Shown one piece after another: positions 34,099-41,760 of a stretch of 43,178 nt of DNA. Every line of letters begins with the position of its first letter. Position 1 is the stretch's first letter. Both the position numbers and the translations under genes were made by a program. The DNA comes from Metapseudomonas boanensis (GTDB lineage: Bacteria > Pseudomonadota > Gammaproteobacteria > Pseudomonadales > Pseudomonadaceae). Location: contig NZ_JAGTIS010000025.1 of the NCBI RefSeq assembly GCF_018704125.1, forward strand, positions 1 to 43,178, in the 5' to 3' direction. The notes beneath the pieces are model-generated. The model was not told where the DNA came from. It was given only the letters and a program-made list of their open reading frames with translations, and searched no databases.

Positions 34099-35313
34099 TC
34101 AGCCGGCCAACAACCGGGCAGGCAGTCGCTCCAGTACCTCTGGATCGATGCGCAAGAGTCGCGTGACGCGTTCATCCATCAGGCTCAGTGGTGACCGCCC
34201 GGCGGGCAGTTCCAGCAGTGCAGCACAGAGGTTGAGCACCAGCGTCTCGCGGGAAAATACGCCGCTACCCAGAACGTGGTAGGCCGCCACCAGCTCACGC
34301 AGGCCAAAGGGTAGACGCCAGCGGATGCGCAGCGCCGAGCCGAAGCTGGCGGCGCGTTGCGTGAGGGTAGCCTGCAGCGCCTGGTCGTCCAGGCTGCCCC
34401 CGCGGTCCTGCCAGTCCTGCAGACTACGCAGCAAGGCCAGCTCGCCCATGTTGTGCAGCAGACCTGCGGTGTAACAAAGCTCGGCATCCAGATCCAACTC
34501 GCTGGCGAGCCAGTAAGCCAACTCCGCACTGCGCTGGGCTGACTGCCAGGTGCTCTTGGCCAACTCAGCCAGGCGCGGGTCATGCAGCCGTGCATTACGC
34601 TCCAACGCCATCCCCAGCACCAGGTTCAACGCGTGGGTGATACCTAGACGCTGAATCGCCTGGAAAAGCGTCTGGCAGGGTACGCCCAGATGCTGGGCGG
34701 CGCTGTTGGAAGCGGCGATCAGCCTCGCGGTGATCTGCGGGTCACGGGAGAAGGTTTCTTCAAGATCGCCCAGGTCGATCTGGTCGGCGTTCAGGCACTG
34801 GCTGACGGCATCCCGCACATCACCCAGCAACGGAGCGCCGAAGCCTTCTTCACGCACGCCGTCGAGGTACTCATTGAGATTGTCCACCAGCAGCGCGGGG
34901 GCTGGGCTACCTGCGCCGGCATCCTGGGCCGGCAGCAAGGCAGACAGACGCTTGCGCAGCTTGGCGGCGTTGAACGGCTTGCCCAGATAGGCGGATGGCG
35001 CCAGCGGGCGTACGGCGCGCACGCTATTGGCGTCGACCCGGGCACTGATCAGCACGAAGGGCAGCGCCGGGGTGCGCGGGTGGCGGCGCAACTGGCGCAG
35101 CAACTCGACGCCATTGATACCGGGCAACTCGCCATCCGCGATGACCAGTTCCGGGAGGCGGCGCTTGCAGCGGCCGAGCGCTTCGTGCCCATCGCTGACC
35201 AACACCACTCGGGCATTCGCATGCAGGTCCAACACCAGTTGGGCGATCAGCTCTGCTGTCCATGGATCGGCCTCTGCGATCAAGATCTCCGGAACCTTGG
35301 AGGGGGCAGGCAT
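34099..35313 (-). CDS. Response regulator with HDOD output domain
   Basis: The 404-residue protein has a receiver domain (about 8-125) with acidic pocket AEADPW, the phosphorylatable Asp in ELVIADGELPGINGVELL and Lys in YLGKPFN. An HDOD domain follows (about 155-360) with SRDPQITARLIAASNSAAQ, LGITHALNLVLGMAL and LLHNMGELALL. HDOD domains are related to HD phosphodiesterases but usually lack the metal site, and they serve as signalling modules for taxis, motility or c-di-GMP networks. No sensor kinase gene is adjacent. It is transcribed alone toward the isomerase. Confidence 0.9.
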   Translation of the reverse strand: MPAPSKVPEILIAEADPWTAELIAQLVLDLHANARVVLVSDGHEALGRCKRRLPELVIADGELPGINGVELLRQLRRHPRTPALPFVLISARVDANSVRAVRPLAPSAYLGKPFNAAKLRKRLSALLPAQDAGAGSPAPALLVDNLNEYLDGVREEGFGAPLLGDVRDAVSQCLNADQIDLGDLEETFSRDPQITARLIAASNSAAQHLGVPCQTLFQAIQRLGITHALNLVLGMALERNARLHDPRLAELAKSTWQSAQRSAELAYWLASELDLDAELCYTAGLLHNMGELALLRSLQDWQDRGGSLDDQALQATLTQRAASFGSALRIRWRLPFGLRELVAAYHVLGSGVFSRETLVLNLCAALLELPAGRSPLSLMDERVTRLLRIDPEVLERLPARLLAG

Positions 35314-35578
35314 CGGTACCTCGACTGGCGGAAAGATCGTGCGGACGGGAAGAGCTGGAAGCCGCGGAGTCTAAACTGCCGCCTTACTCACTGAACAGAG
35401 CGATGAGCGGTTCTCGTGAAGCCTTGCTGAGCGACCTTGCCCCAGTTCAAACAAAACAGAACTGAAGGCTGAGCCTCGTTGGCTGGGCTGACGGAATGAA
35501 GCGCAACGTAGCCAGGCACGACATGGAGCCACGGCACCAGTAGAAGAGGGACTTGCCCGTGTCGGCGGAACTCCGGGC
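35314..35578. other. Intergenic region between the HDOD gene and gabT
   Basis: No gene is seen here. It should contain the promoter of the REC-HDOD gene (minus strand). A stretch near 35480-35530 (TTGGCTGGGCTGACGGAATG) resembles a degraded Pseudomonas interspersed repeat. It ends at the gabT terminator. Confidence 0.5.
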
Positions 35579-35605
35579 AAAAAGAAACCCGCCGAAGCGG
35601 GTTTC
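35579..35605 (-). terminator. Terminator of gabT
   Basis: The nine-base stem GAAACCCGC / GCGGGTTTC with a four-base loop is followed on the minus strand by T5 (complement of 35579-35583), 22 bases after the gabT stop. T-rich bases on the other side may let it work for both strands. Confidence 0.88.
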
Positions 35606-35626
35606 TTCTTACATCACGGTCGAGAC

Positions 35627-36907
35627 TCAGGCGAGTTCGTCGAAGCACTCGGCAACGATGGCCAGGCCTTTGTCCAGCTGAGCGTCCGGGATGGTGATCG
35701 GCATCAGGAAGCGGATGACGTTGTAATAGGTGCCACAGGAGAGCAGGATCAGGCCCTTCTCGCGCGCCTTGGCAACGATCTTGCCAGTCAGTTCGGCAGC
35801 CGGCTTGCTCTCGTCGCCGCCTTCGAACAGCTCGATGGCAACCATCGAACCCAGGCCACGAACGTCACCGATGACCTTGTGCTTGGCCTGGATGTCACGC
35901 AGACCGGCCTTCAAGCGTTCGCCTACAGCCTGGCTACGCTCCAGCAGCTTCTCTTCATCGAACACTTTCAGCACGGCCAGGGCCGCGGCGCAGGCGATCG
36001 GGCTACCGGCATAGGTGCCGCCCAGGCCGCCGGGAGCAATGGCGTCCATGATTTCGGCCTTGCCGCATACGCCGGAGATCGGGAAGCCACCGCCAACGGA
36101 CTTGGCGAAGGTGGTCAGGTCCGGAACGATGCCCAGTTGCTCGGTGGCGAAGAAGGTGCCGGTACGGCCAGCGCCAGTCTGCACTTCGTCAGCGATCAGC
36201 AGGATGCCGTGCTGGTCGCACAGGGCGCGCAGACGCTGCATGAACGGCTTGGAGTTGACGTAGAAACCACCCTCGCCCTGAACCGGCTCGATGATGATCG
36301 CGGCGATGTCCTGGGGCTGAGCGTCGTTCTTGAAAATGCGCTCGATGCTGGCGATGGACTCGTCTTCGCTCACGCCGTGCAGCTCGCACGGTGCTTGAGC
36401 GCGGTACACACCAGCGGGCATCAGGCCCATGCCAGCGGAGTACGGAACCACCTTGCCGGTCAGCGAAAGGGTCATCATGGTGCGGCCGTGGTAGGCGCCG
36501 GTGAAGGCAATCACGCCAGCACGACCGGTGGCGGCACGAGCGATCTTCACAGCGTTTTCGACCGCTTCGGAGCCGGAAGTCACCAGCAGGGTCTTCTTGG
36601 CGAAGTCGCCCGGAACGCGCTTGGCGATTTCTTCGCACAGCTCGATGTAGGGCTCATAGGCCAGCACCTGGAAGCAAGTGTGGGACAGTTTGGTCAGCTG
36701 CTCTTGAACAGCGGCGACCACTTTCGGGTGCAGATGGCCGGTGTTCAGTACGGCGATGCCACCGGCGAAGTCGATGTACTCGCGACCTTCTACGTCCCAT
36801 ACGGTGGCGTTTTCGGCGCGCTCGGCGACAACCGGGTGGATCTGGCCAACGCCACGGGCAACAGCGGCAGCACGGCGTTTCAGCAGGGATTCGTTGGTTT
36901 TGCTCAT
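35627..36907 (-). CDS. gabT: GabT, 4-aminobutyrate aminotransferase
   Basis: The 426-residue PLP enzyme of class III has the substrate-side block VTSGSEAVENAVKIARAATG, the PLP-phosphate contact YHGRTMMTLSLTGK, the Asp motif LIADEVQTGAGRTG and the Schiff-base Lys in TTFAKSVGGGFPISG. It transfers the amino group of GABA to 2-oxoglutarate, giving succinate semialdehyde for GabD. The start at 36907 has a GAGGAA site and gives the standard length. It lies 169 bases after gabD on the same strand, matching PAO1 PA0266/PA0265. Codon use is typical of a well-expressed core gene. Confidence 0.97.
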   Translation of the reverse strand: MSKTNESLLKRRAAAVARGVGQIHPVVAERAENATVWDVEGREYIDFAGGIAVLNTGHLHPKVVAAVQEQLTKLSHTCFQVLAYEPYIELCEEIAKRVPGDFAKKTLLVTSGSEAVENAVKIARAATGRAGVIAFTGAYHGRTMMTLSLTGKVVPYSAGMGLMPAGVYRAQAPCELHGVSEDESIASIERIFKNDAQPQDIAAIIIEPVQGEGGFYVNSKPFMQRLRALCDQHGILLIADEVQTGAGRTGTFFATEQLGIVPDLTTFAKSVGGGFPISGVCGKAEIMDAIAPGGLGGTYAGSPIACAAALAVLKVFDEEKLLERSQAVGERLKAGLRDIQAKHKVIGDVRGLGSMVAIELFEGGDESKPAAELTGKIVAKAREKGLILLSCGTYYNVIRFLMPITIPDAQLDKGLAIVAECFDELA

Positions 36908-37076
36908 AAGTTCCTCACGGCCGCTCATCGGGCGGCGCAGTCTCAAGGATGAATGCCCCCGGTAGGGGCCAGCGCAGCATTCGATGATCGACTGCGCAGG
37001 CTTGCCGGAGGCCCGTTTGGTTTTGTGGTGGAACTGGGGCGCCGCGCGCTCTTTCGCGCCTTGCCCCGTCTTTGGA

Positions 37077-38528
37077 TCAGATACCGCCGAGGCAGAGATA
37101 CTTGATCTCCAGGTAATCCTCGATGCCGTATTTGGAGCCTTCGCGGCCAAGGCCAGAAGCCTTCACGCCGCCGAAAGGCGCCACTTCGTTGGAGATCAGG
37201 CCGGTGTTGATGCCCACCATGCCGTACTCCAGGGCCTCGGCCACGCGGAACACGCGGCCCAGGTCACGGGCGTAGAAGTAGGAAGCCAGGCCGAACTCGG
37301 TGTCGTTGGCCATGGCGATCACATCAGCCTCGTCCTTGAAGCGGAACAGCGGGGCCAGCGGGCCGAAGGTTTCTTCCTTGGCCACGGCAGCGTTGTTCGG
37401 CACGTCGATCAGGATGGTCGGCTCGAAGAAGGTGCCGCCCAGGCTATGCGGATTACCGCCGGCGACAACCTTGGCACCTTTGCTGACCGCGTCCTGGATG
37501 TGCTCCTGGACCTTGGCCACGGCCTTCTCGTCGATCAGCGGGCCGGTGGTGACGCCAGCCTCCAGGCCGTTACCGATATTCAGCTTGGCCACGGCGACCT
37601 TCAGCTTCTCGGCGAAGGCGTCGTAGATACCTTCCTGCACGTACAGGCGGTTGGCGCAGACGCAGGTCTGGCCATTGTTGCGGTACTTGGAGATCAGCGC
37701 ACCTTCAACGGCGGCATCCAGATCGGCGTCATCGAAGACGATGAACGGAGCGTTACCGCCCAGTTCCAGGGACACCTTCTTGATGTCCTTGGCGCATTCG
37801 GCCATCAGCTGGCGGCCGATCTCGGTGGAGCCGGTGAAGGACAGCTTGCGCACGATCGGGTTGCTGGTCAGCTCGCCACCGACTTCGCCGGCACTGCCGG
37901 TGACCACGCTCAGCACGCCTTTCGGAATGCCGGCACGTTCGGCCAGGTCGACCAGGGCCAGCGCGGAATACGGGGTCTGGGACGCAGGCTTGATCACCAT
38001 GGTGCAGCCAGCGGCCAAGGCGGGGCCGGCTTTGCGGGTGATCATCGCCGCAGGGAAGTTCCACGGGGTGATCGCCGCGGTGACGCCGATCGGCTGTTTG
38101 ATCACGATCAGGCGCTTGTCCGGCTGGTGGCCAGGAATCACGTCACCGTAGACGCGCTTGGCTTCTTCGGCGAACCACTCGATGAAAGACGCGGCATAGG
38201 CAATCTCGCCCTTGGCTTCGGCCAGCGGCTTGCCCTGCTCGATGGTCATCAGGCGGCCGAGGTCGTCCTGGTTTTCCATCAGCAATTCGAACCAGCGGCG
38301 CAGCTTGTTGGCGCGCTCCTTGGCAGTCAGCGCACGCCAAGCCGGCAGAGCCCGATCGGCAGCCTCGATGGCGCGACGGGTCTCGGCGGTGCCCATCTTC
38401 GGCACAGTGCCGATGATCTCGCCGGTAGCCGGGTTGTTGACCTTGATGGTCTGGCCGTTGTCGGCATCCACCCAAGCGCCATCGATATAGGCTTGCTGGC
38501 GGAACAGCGTGGCGTCTTTCAGTTGCAT
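37077..38528 (-). CDS. gabD: GabD, succinate-semialdehyde dehydrogenase
   Basis: The 483-residue aldehyde dehydrogenase has the cofactor region TPWNFPAAMITRKAGPALAA, the catalytic Glu in ELGGNAPFIVFDDADLD and the catalytic Cys in NNGQTCVCANRLYVQ. It oxidises succinate semialdehyde to succinate with NAD(P) and completes the GABA shunt started by GabT. ATG 38528 with an AAGGAG site gives the usual length. It leads the gabDT pair. The 321-base gap to the divergent tRNA gene holds its promoter, but I saw no convincing sigma-54 or sigma-70 pair on the minus strand. Confidence 0.97.
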   Translation of the reverse strand: MQLKDATLFRQQAYIDGAWVDADNGQTIKVNNPATGEIIGTVPKMGTAETRRAIEAADRALPAWRALTAKERANKLRRWFELLMENQDDLGRLMTIEQGKPLAEAKGEIAYAASFIEWFAEEAKRVYGDVIPGHQPDKRLIVIKQPIGVTAAITPWNFPAAMITRKAGPALAAGCTMVIKPASQTPYSALALVDLAERAGIPKGVLSVVTGSAGEVGGELTSNPIVRKLSFTGSTEIGRQLMAECAKDIKKVSLELGGNAPFIVFDDADLDAAVEGALISKYRNNGQTCVCANRLYVQEGIYDAFAEKLKVAVAKLNIGNGLEAGVTTGPLIDEKAVAKVQEHIQDAVSKGAKVVAGGNPHSLGGTFFEPTILIDVPNNAAVAKEETFGPLAPLFRFKDEADVIAMANDTEFGLASYFYARDLGRVFRVAEALEYGMVGINTGLISNEVAPFGGVKASGLGREGSKYGIEDYLEIKYLCLGGI

Positions 38529-38763
38529 CTCTGTCTCCTTCACACCGTCGCAACGTGCGCCGGGGTAGGTGGTTGTTCTCCAGCCAATCCACGATCGGCC
38601 AGGACGGAGTCGATTGGAGCGGCCCGGCTCATGTGGGGGGGCCAAAAGGGCGTTTGAAATCTCAAACGAATCCTAGGGTGCGAGGAAGTGAAGGGCAATA
38701 GCCCGTTCGATAAAATCAACAAAAAGTAGATGCCCTTTGTCGAAATCCTGATCAAAGATGACC

Positions 38764-38782
38764 GAACGACGCACGTTCGTTC
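38764..38782. promoter_or_regulatory. Inverted repeat between gabD and tRNA-Arg
   Basis: GAACGA (38764-38769) and TCGTTC (38777-38782) are six-base arms around seven bases, with an inner CGTTC/GAACG option. It lies upstream of the tRNA promoter and could serve the divergent gabD promoter. The function is unknown. Confidence 0.35.
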
Positions 38783-38807
38783 AACATTACGAACAAACGC
38801 GCCAACG

Positions 38808-38836
38808 TGGACGCCAGGGCTCGAGATGAGTATGAT
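38808..38836 (+). promoter_or_regulatory. Promoter of tRNA-Arg
   Basis: -35 TGGACG, 17-bp spacer, -10 TATGAT (38831-38836), followed by a GC-rich discriminator (TGCGCCCGC) typical of stable-RNA promoters under stringent control. The tRNA starts 13 bases further on. Confidence 0.75.
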
Positions 38837-38849
38837 TGCGCCCGCACAA

Positions 38850-38926
38850 GCATCCGTAGCTCAGCTGGATAGAGTACTGCCCTCCGAAGGCAGGGGTCGT
38901 GGGTTCGAATCCCGCCGGATGCGCCA
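38850..38926 (+). tRNA. tRNA-Arg (CCG)
   Basis: A complete 77-base cloverleaf with encoded CCA. The acceptor stem is GCATCCG/CGGATGC, the D arm contains AGCTCAGCTGGATAGAGT, and the anticodon stem CTGCC/GGCAG has loop CTCCGAA, giving anticodon CCG. The T arm is GTGGG-TTCGAAT-CCCGC. It reads CGG codons. Confidence 0.98.
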
Positions 38927-38971
38927 AATAGCAGTTTCTACCTGTCTCCAGCAGTCTACGAAACACCCTGA

Positions 38972-38997
38972 AAAGCCCGCCCTGTGCGGGCTTTCTT
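38972..38997 (+). terminator. Terminator after tRNA-Arg
   Basis: The nine-base stem AAAGCCCGC / GCGGGCTTT with a five-base loop is followed by CTTG; it is T-rich inside the stem end. It lies 45 bases after the tRNA. Confidence 0.85.
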
Positions 38998-39009
38998 GTT
39001 TATGGCTGT

Positions 39010-39138
39010 CTCCTCCTGCGTCCTGAGCCGGCCGTGGTTTCGTACGCCCAAAATGGCCAGCTCGCGCTCCAGTTGCTTGATCGAGCGACCCGACGCTGGC
39101 CGGGTGAGATTCAGGTTCCGTGAGGCGTCATTGAAGGA
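39010..39138 (-). pseudogene. Remnant of a LysR-type helix-turn-helix
   Basis: On the minus strand one frame reads SFNDASRNLNLTRP, then ASGRSIKQLERELAILGV and RNHGRLRTQEE. This matches the LysR DNA-binding block (AA..L.LTQPAVSRSIKQLEREL GVRLF.R.GR.L.LT). A stop lies immediately upstream, there is no start codon, and the frame runs into the tRNA terminator with no effector domain. It is therefore a degraded fragment about 40 residues long. It is not a copy of the intact LysR gene at 39455, whose helix differs. Confidence 0.6.
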
Positions 39139-39454
39139 TTAAGGCAACCGGCGCTCTGATCTGATCGTTTTCCCCGTTTGCCAATGCCGCTGAGCAGAGA
39201 TGAGGCGCAGGAGAGATGCCGGTCAGGCCAAGTGAGCTCTCTTGCTACACCGGGTAGTATTTCCGGGCCGCAGTACCCGGGCCCTAGCCACTCACGCACC
39301 GCTCTGCACAGCCACGCCGATGCGGCAATTGCGTCGCCTACGTTACTCGACTGGTTTCGAATGATAGCTCTCGGCGCTGACACGCACCTTGCCCAGACTT
39401 CACACGACGCGTTCTCATACAGCCCCGAACAAGCTGAAGCGAGGAGCCACGATA
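39139..39454. other. Intergenic region before the LysR gene
   Basis: There is no supported gene in these 316 bases. Base composition is slightly less GC-rich than the flanks. It should contain the LysR promoter. Together with the LysR fragment to the left it suggests past rearrangement beside the tRNA. Confidence 0.45.
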
Positions 39455-40369
39455 ATGCAGATACAGGACGCAGATCTGAAGTCACTGCGGATCTTCGAGA
39501 CGATTGTGCAATGTGGCGGATTCTCGGCAGCCCAGTCCGTTCTTAACATCAGTGCTTCGGCTATCAGCGAGCAGATGAGTCAGCTGGAAACCCGACTGGG
39601 CGTCAGGTTGTGCGAGCGTGGCCGCTCCGGCTTCCGACTGACCGAAGAGGGAGAGGTCCTGTATGAAGCCGCGCAACGCATGTTGTCGGCAGTCGAAACC
39701 TTCCGCATGGAGGCTGAGACCTTGCGCCGTCAACTGCGCGGAACACTGCGCGTTGGTGTAATCGACGCGACCCTGACCGATCCGGGTAGCCCCCTCACCC
39801 TCGCCATTCGACGCTTTGGTGAAATCGCACCGCAGGTTCACCTGCAGGTCCAAATCGATACCCCCAACGCACTGGAGCAACGGGTCATGGATGGCCGCCT
39901 GCACCTTGCAGTTGGACCCTTTCCAGCCAGGCTGCCAGGGCTTGATTACACGCCGCTCTATCGCGAAACCCACGGCCTCTTCTGCTCCCGTACCAACCCG
40001 CTGTACGCACAAGATGATGCCGAGATCACCTTGCCCCGGCTGAGCCAGTCGAGGGTCGCTGCGCGCGCCTTCCTAGGGCGCTTCGATCTTGAACAACTGC
40101 GGGCCGAACAAGCCGCAGGCAGCGTGGATAATGTGGAGGCGCGGGCCATGATGATCCTGTCCGGCCAGTACATCGGATTTCTGCCCCTGCACTATGCCCA
40201 GCCCTGGGTGGACAAGGGTGAGCTGCGCCGGCTTCGTCCCGAGGCGTACGCCACCTTCCTCGATTTCGACATCATCATGCGTCACGGGGCCAGCACTCCG
40301 CGCGCGGTCACGGCATTCCATGAGCAGTTGCTCAGCAGCTCCGTGCTCAGACCGGACGCAGTTTCGTAG
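39455..40369 (+). CDS. LysR-family regulator of the RidA/M20 genes
   Basis: The 304-residue protein has a helix-turn-helix at about 8-65 (LKSLRIFETIVQCGGFSAAQ, SASAISEQMSQLETRLGVRL) and a co-inducer domain (about 95-295). ATG 39455 follows a GAGGAG site; upstream in-frame codons lack one. The gene runs in the same direction as the triple-RidA and M20 genes, with a 160-base gap that holds two palindromes (40421-40432 and 40461-40474). Control of those genes is therefore likely, and the inducer may be their substrate. The substrate is unknown. Confidence 0.88.
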   Translation: MQIQDADLKSLRIFETIVQCGGFSAAQSVLNISASAISEQMSQLETRLGVRLCERGRSGFRLTEEGEVLYEAAQRMLSAVETFRMEAETLRRQLRGTLRVGVIDATLTDPGSPLTLAIRRFGEIAPQVHLQVQIDTPNALEQRVMDGRLHLAVGPFPARLPGLDYTPLYRETHGLFCSRTNPLYAQDDAEITLPRLSQSRVAARAFLGRFDLEQLRAEQAAGSVDNVEARAMMILSGQYIGFLPLHYAQPWVDKGELRRLRPEAYATFLDFDIIMRHGASTPRAVTAFHEQLLSSSVLRPDAVS

Positions 40370-40420
40370 GTGCAGCCAACGGGTGACAGGCCTGGTGGGG
40401 CCCTTGATTCGCCTAACGCC

Positions 40421-40474
40421 GAAGTTAACTTCTTGATCCGAATATTTTTCCAACTTATCAGACTCTCTAGAGTC
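40421..40474. promoter_or_regulatory. Two palindromes upstream of the RidA gene, candidate LysR sites
   Basis: GAAGTTAACTTC (40421-40432) is a perfect 12-bp palindrome. GACTC-TCTA-GAGTC (40461-40474) has five-base arms. Centre-to-centre distance is about 41 bp, in an AT-richer stretch just upstream of the gene start at 40530. The arrangement suits a LysR recognition site plus activation site. Confidence 0.5.
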
Positions 40475-40529
40475 GGGACGAATCAATGGTCTACCTCTCG
40501 ACCATCCCGTCACGCCCTGGAGTCTAAAC

Positions 40530-41729
40530 ATGTCGGACTGCGCCCCGCTGGTTTCGCCTTACCCTTTCCAATCTCGCCGCTTTGGCGAGCAGTTGTTCAT
40601 CGGCGGCGTCCTGCCTATCAGCCCGGAGGGCACCCTGCGAGGGGCCGGGGACATCGAGGCCCAGACTCACGCGGTATTCCGCAATCTTCATGTAGCACTG
40701 AAAAGTGCTGGCCTGGAAATGTCCGACCTGGTTCGGCTCAACACCTATTACGTGTTCGAGGGCTACGAGAGCGATGCCACGCTCTACTGGGAGAAAATGA
40801 CCCGGGTTCGCCTGCAGTACCTGCCCAACCCAGGGCCTGCCGCCACAGCCGTGCGCGTGCGGGGAATGGGGCGTTCTGGGGCGCTGATACAATTGGAAGC
40901 CGAGGCGTTCGCCGCTCCAGCCGCGCAGCGACAGCGGATCATGCCGAGCAAGAGCTGGGACTGGAGCATTCCGGTGCCGCTGTCACAGGGCTGGAAGATC
41001 GGCAGCCAGGTCTGGGTCGGCGGACAGGTTTCGGCCGACATGGCCGGGAAAGCGGTCAGCATCGGCGATCTGCCTGGGCAGACACATAATGTGCTGGAGC
41101 ACATCCGCCACGTGCTGCTGGACGCCGGGGCAGGATTTGCCGACCTGACTCAGCTCAAGGTCTGCTACCTGCATGACGGCGACGCCCACGCTGCCGAGCA
41201 ACGTCTGCAGGAGATCATGAAGGTGATCCGCGACATCTGCGGCGAGACACTGCCACCAGTCACTGCCTTCGGCATCAGCTTGCTGTACGAAGGGCTATTG
41301 CTGGAGATCGACGCAACCGCCCACGTTGGCCTTGCCAGCAAGGCGTTACAGACGCGGGCCAGCAACCGCAATTGGGCAGCGGAGCATCAGGTACTGCGCA
41401 CAGGATCGCATATCCAGATTGCCGGTTTGAGCGCCAGATACAAGGCGCTCGAGCCGGCATGTGAAGACGTGGTGAACCAGCTCGCGCTCAAGCTTGAAGC
41501 CGTTGGTAGCAGCCCGACCGCCCTCGCCCACCTGCACGTGTTTATCGCCGGCGACGAGGCGAATGACGCTCCCGAGCATGCCATGTCACTGTTCGCTGCT
41601 GCCCTGAAGCAGCTCTGTGGAGAATCTCTGCCGCCATTCACGGTGGTCCGTGTGAATGGACTGCCGCGCGGCGTTCCGCTTCAGGTGGACGCTGTGGCCG
41701 TCGACCTTGTCAAACAGTTGCAGCCCTGA
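40530..41729 (+). CDS. Triple RidA-domain protein lacking the catalytic arginines
   Basis: The 399-residue protein is built of three tandem RidA/YjgF domains: about 10-128 (FGEQLFIGGVLPISPEGTLR ... LIQLEAEAF), 143-265 (IGSQVWVGGQVSADMAGKAV ... LLLEIDATA) and 285-393 (GSHIQIAGLSARYKALEPAC ... PLQVDAVAV). RidA normally is a 125-residue trimer with active sites between subunits, so this chain could fold as a one-chain trimer. In RidA the catalytic Arg sits in the P-A-R-S block. Aligned by eye, the three copies have Ala105, Val244 and Phe370 instead, each followed by Thr. Enamine/imine deamination as in RidA is therefore unlikely. It is followed 31 bases later by an M20 hydrolase. Start ATG has only a weak site (CTGGAG). 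Confidence 0.88.
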   Translation: MSDCAPLVSPYPFQSRRFGEQLFIGGVLPISPEGTLRGAGDIEAQTHAVFRNLHVALKSAGLEMSDLVRLNTYYVFEGYESDATLYWEKMTRVRLQYLPNPGPAATAVRVRGMGRSGALIQLEAEAFAAPAAQRQRIMPSKSWDWSIPVPLSQGWKIGSQVWVGGQVSADMAGKAVSIGDLPGQTHNVLEHIRHVLLDAGAGFADLTQLKVCYLHDGDAHAAEQRLQEIMKVIRDICGETLPPVTAFGISLLYEGLLLEIDATAHVGLASKALQTRASNRNWAAEHQVLRTGSHIQIAGLSARYKALEPACEDVVNQLALKLEAVGSSPTALAHLHVFIAGDEANDAPEHAMSLFAAALKQLCGESLPPFTVVRVNGLPRGVPLQVDAVAVDLVKQLQP

Positions 41730-41760
41730 AACGCCACCGACGTACTGACGGGAGATCATT

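Noticed and set aside
35879-36952. Open frame of 357 codons on the plus strand, opposite gabT
   Set aside because: It is a shadow of gabT, with no motif of its own.
36984-38657. Open frame of 557 codons on the plus strand, opposite gabD
   Set aside because: It is a shadow of gabD, with no ribosome site or family motif. The minus strand carries full catalytic motifs.
38927-39454. Integrated element using tRNA-Arg as attachment site
   Set aside because: No integrase gene and no second copy of the tRNA 3' end were seen to the right. Only a LysR fragment suggests rearrangement, so an island cannot be claimed.
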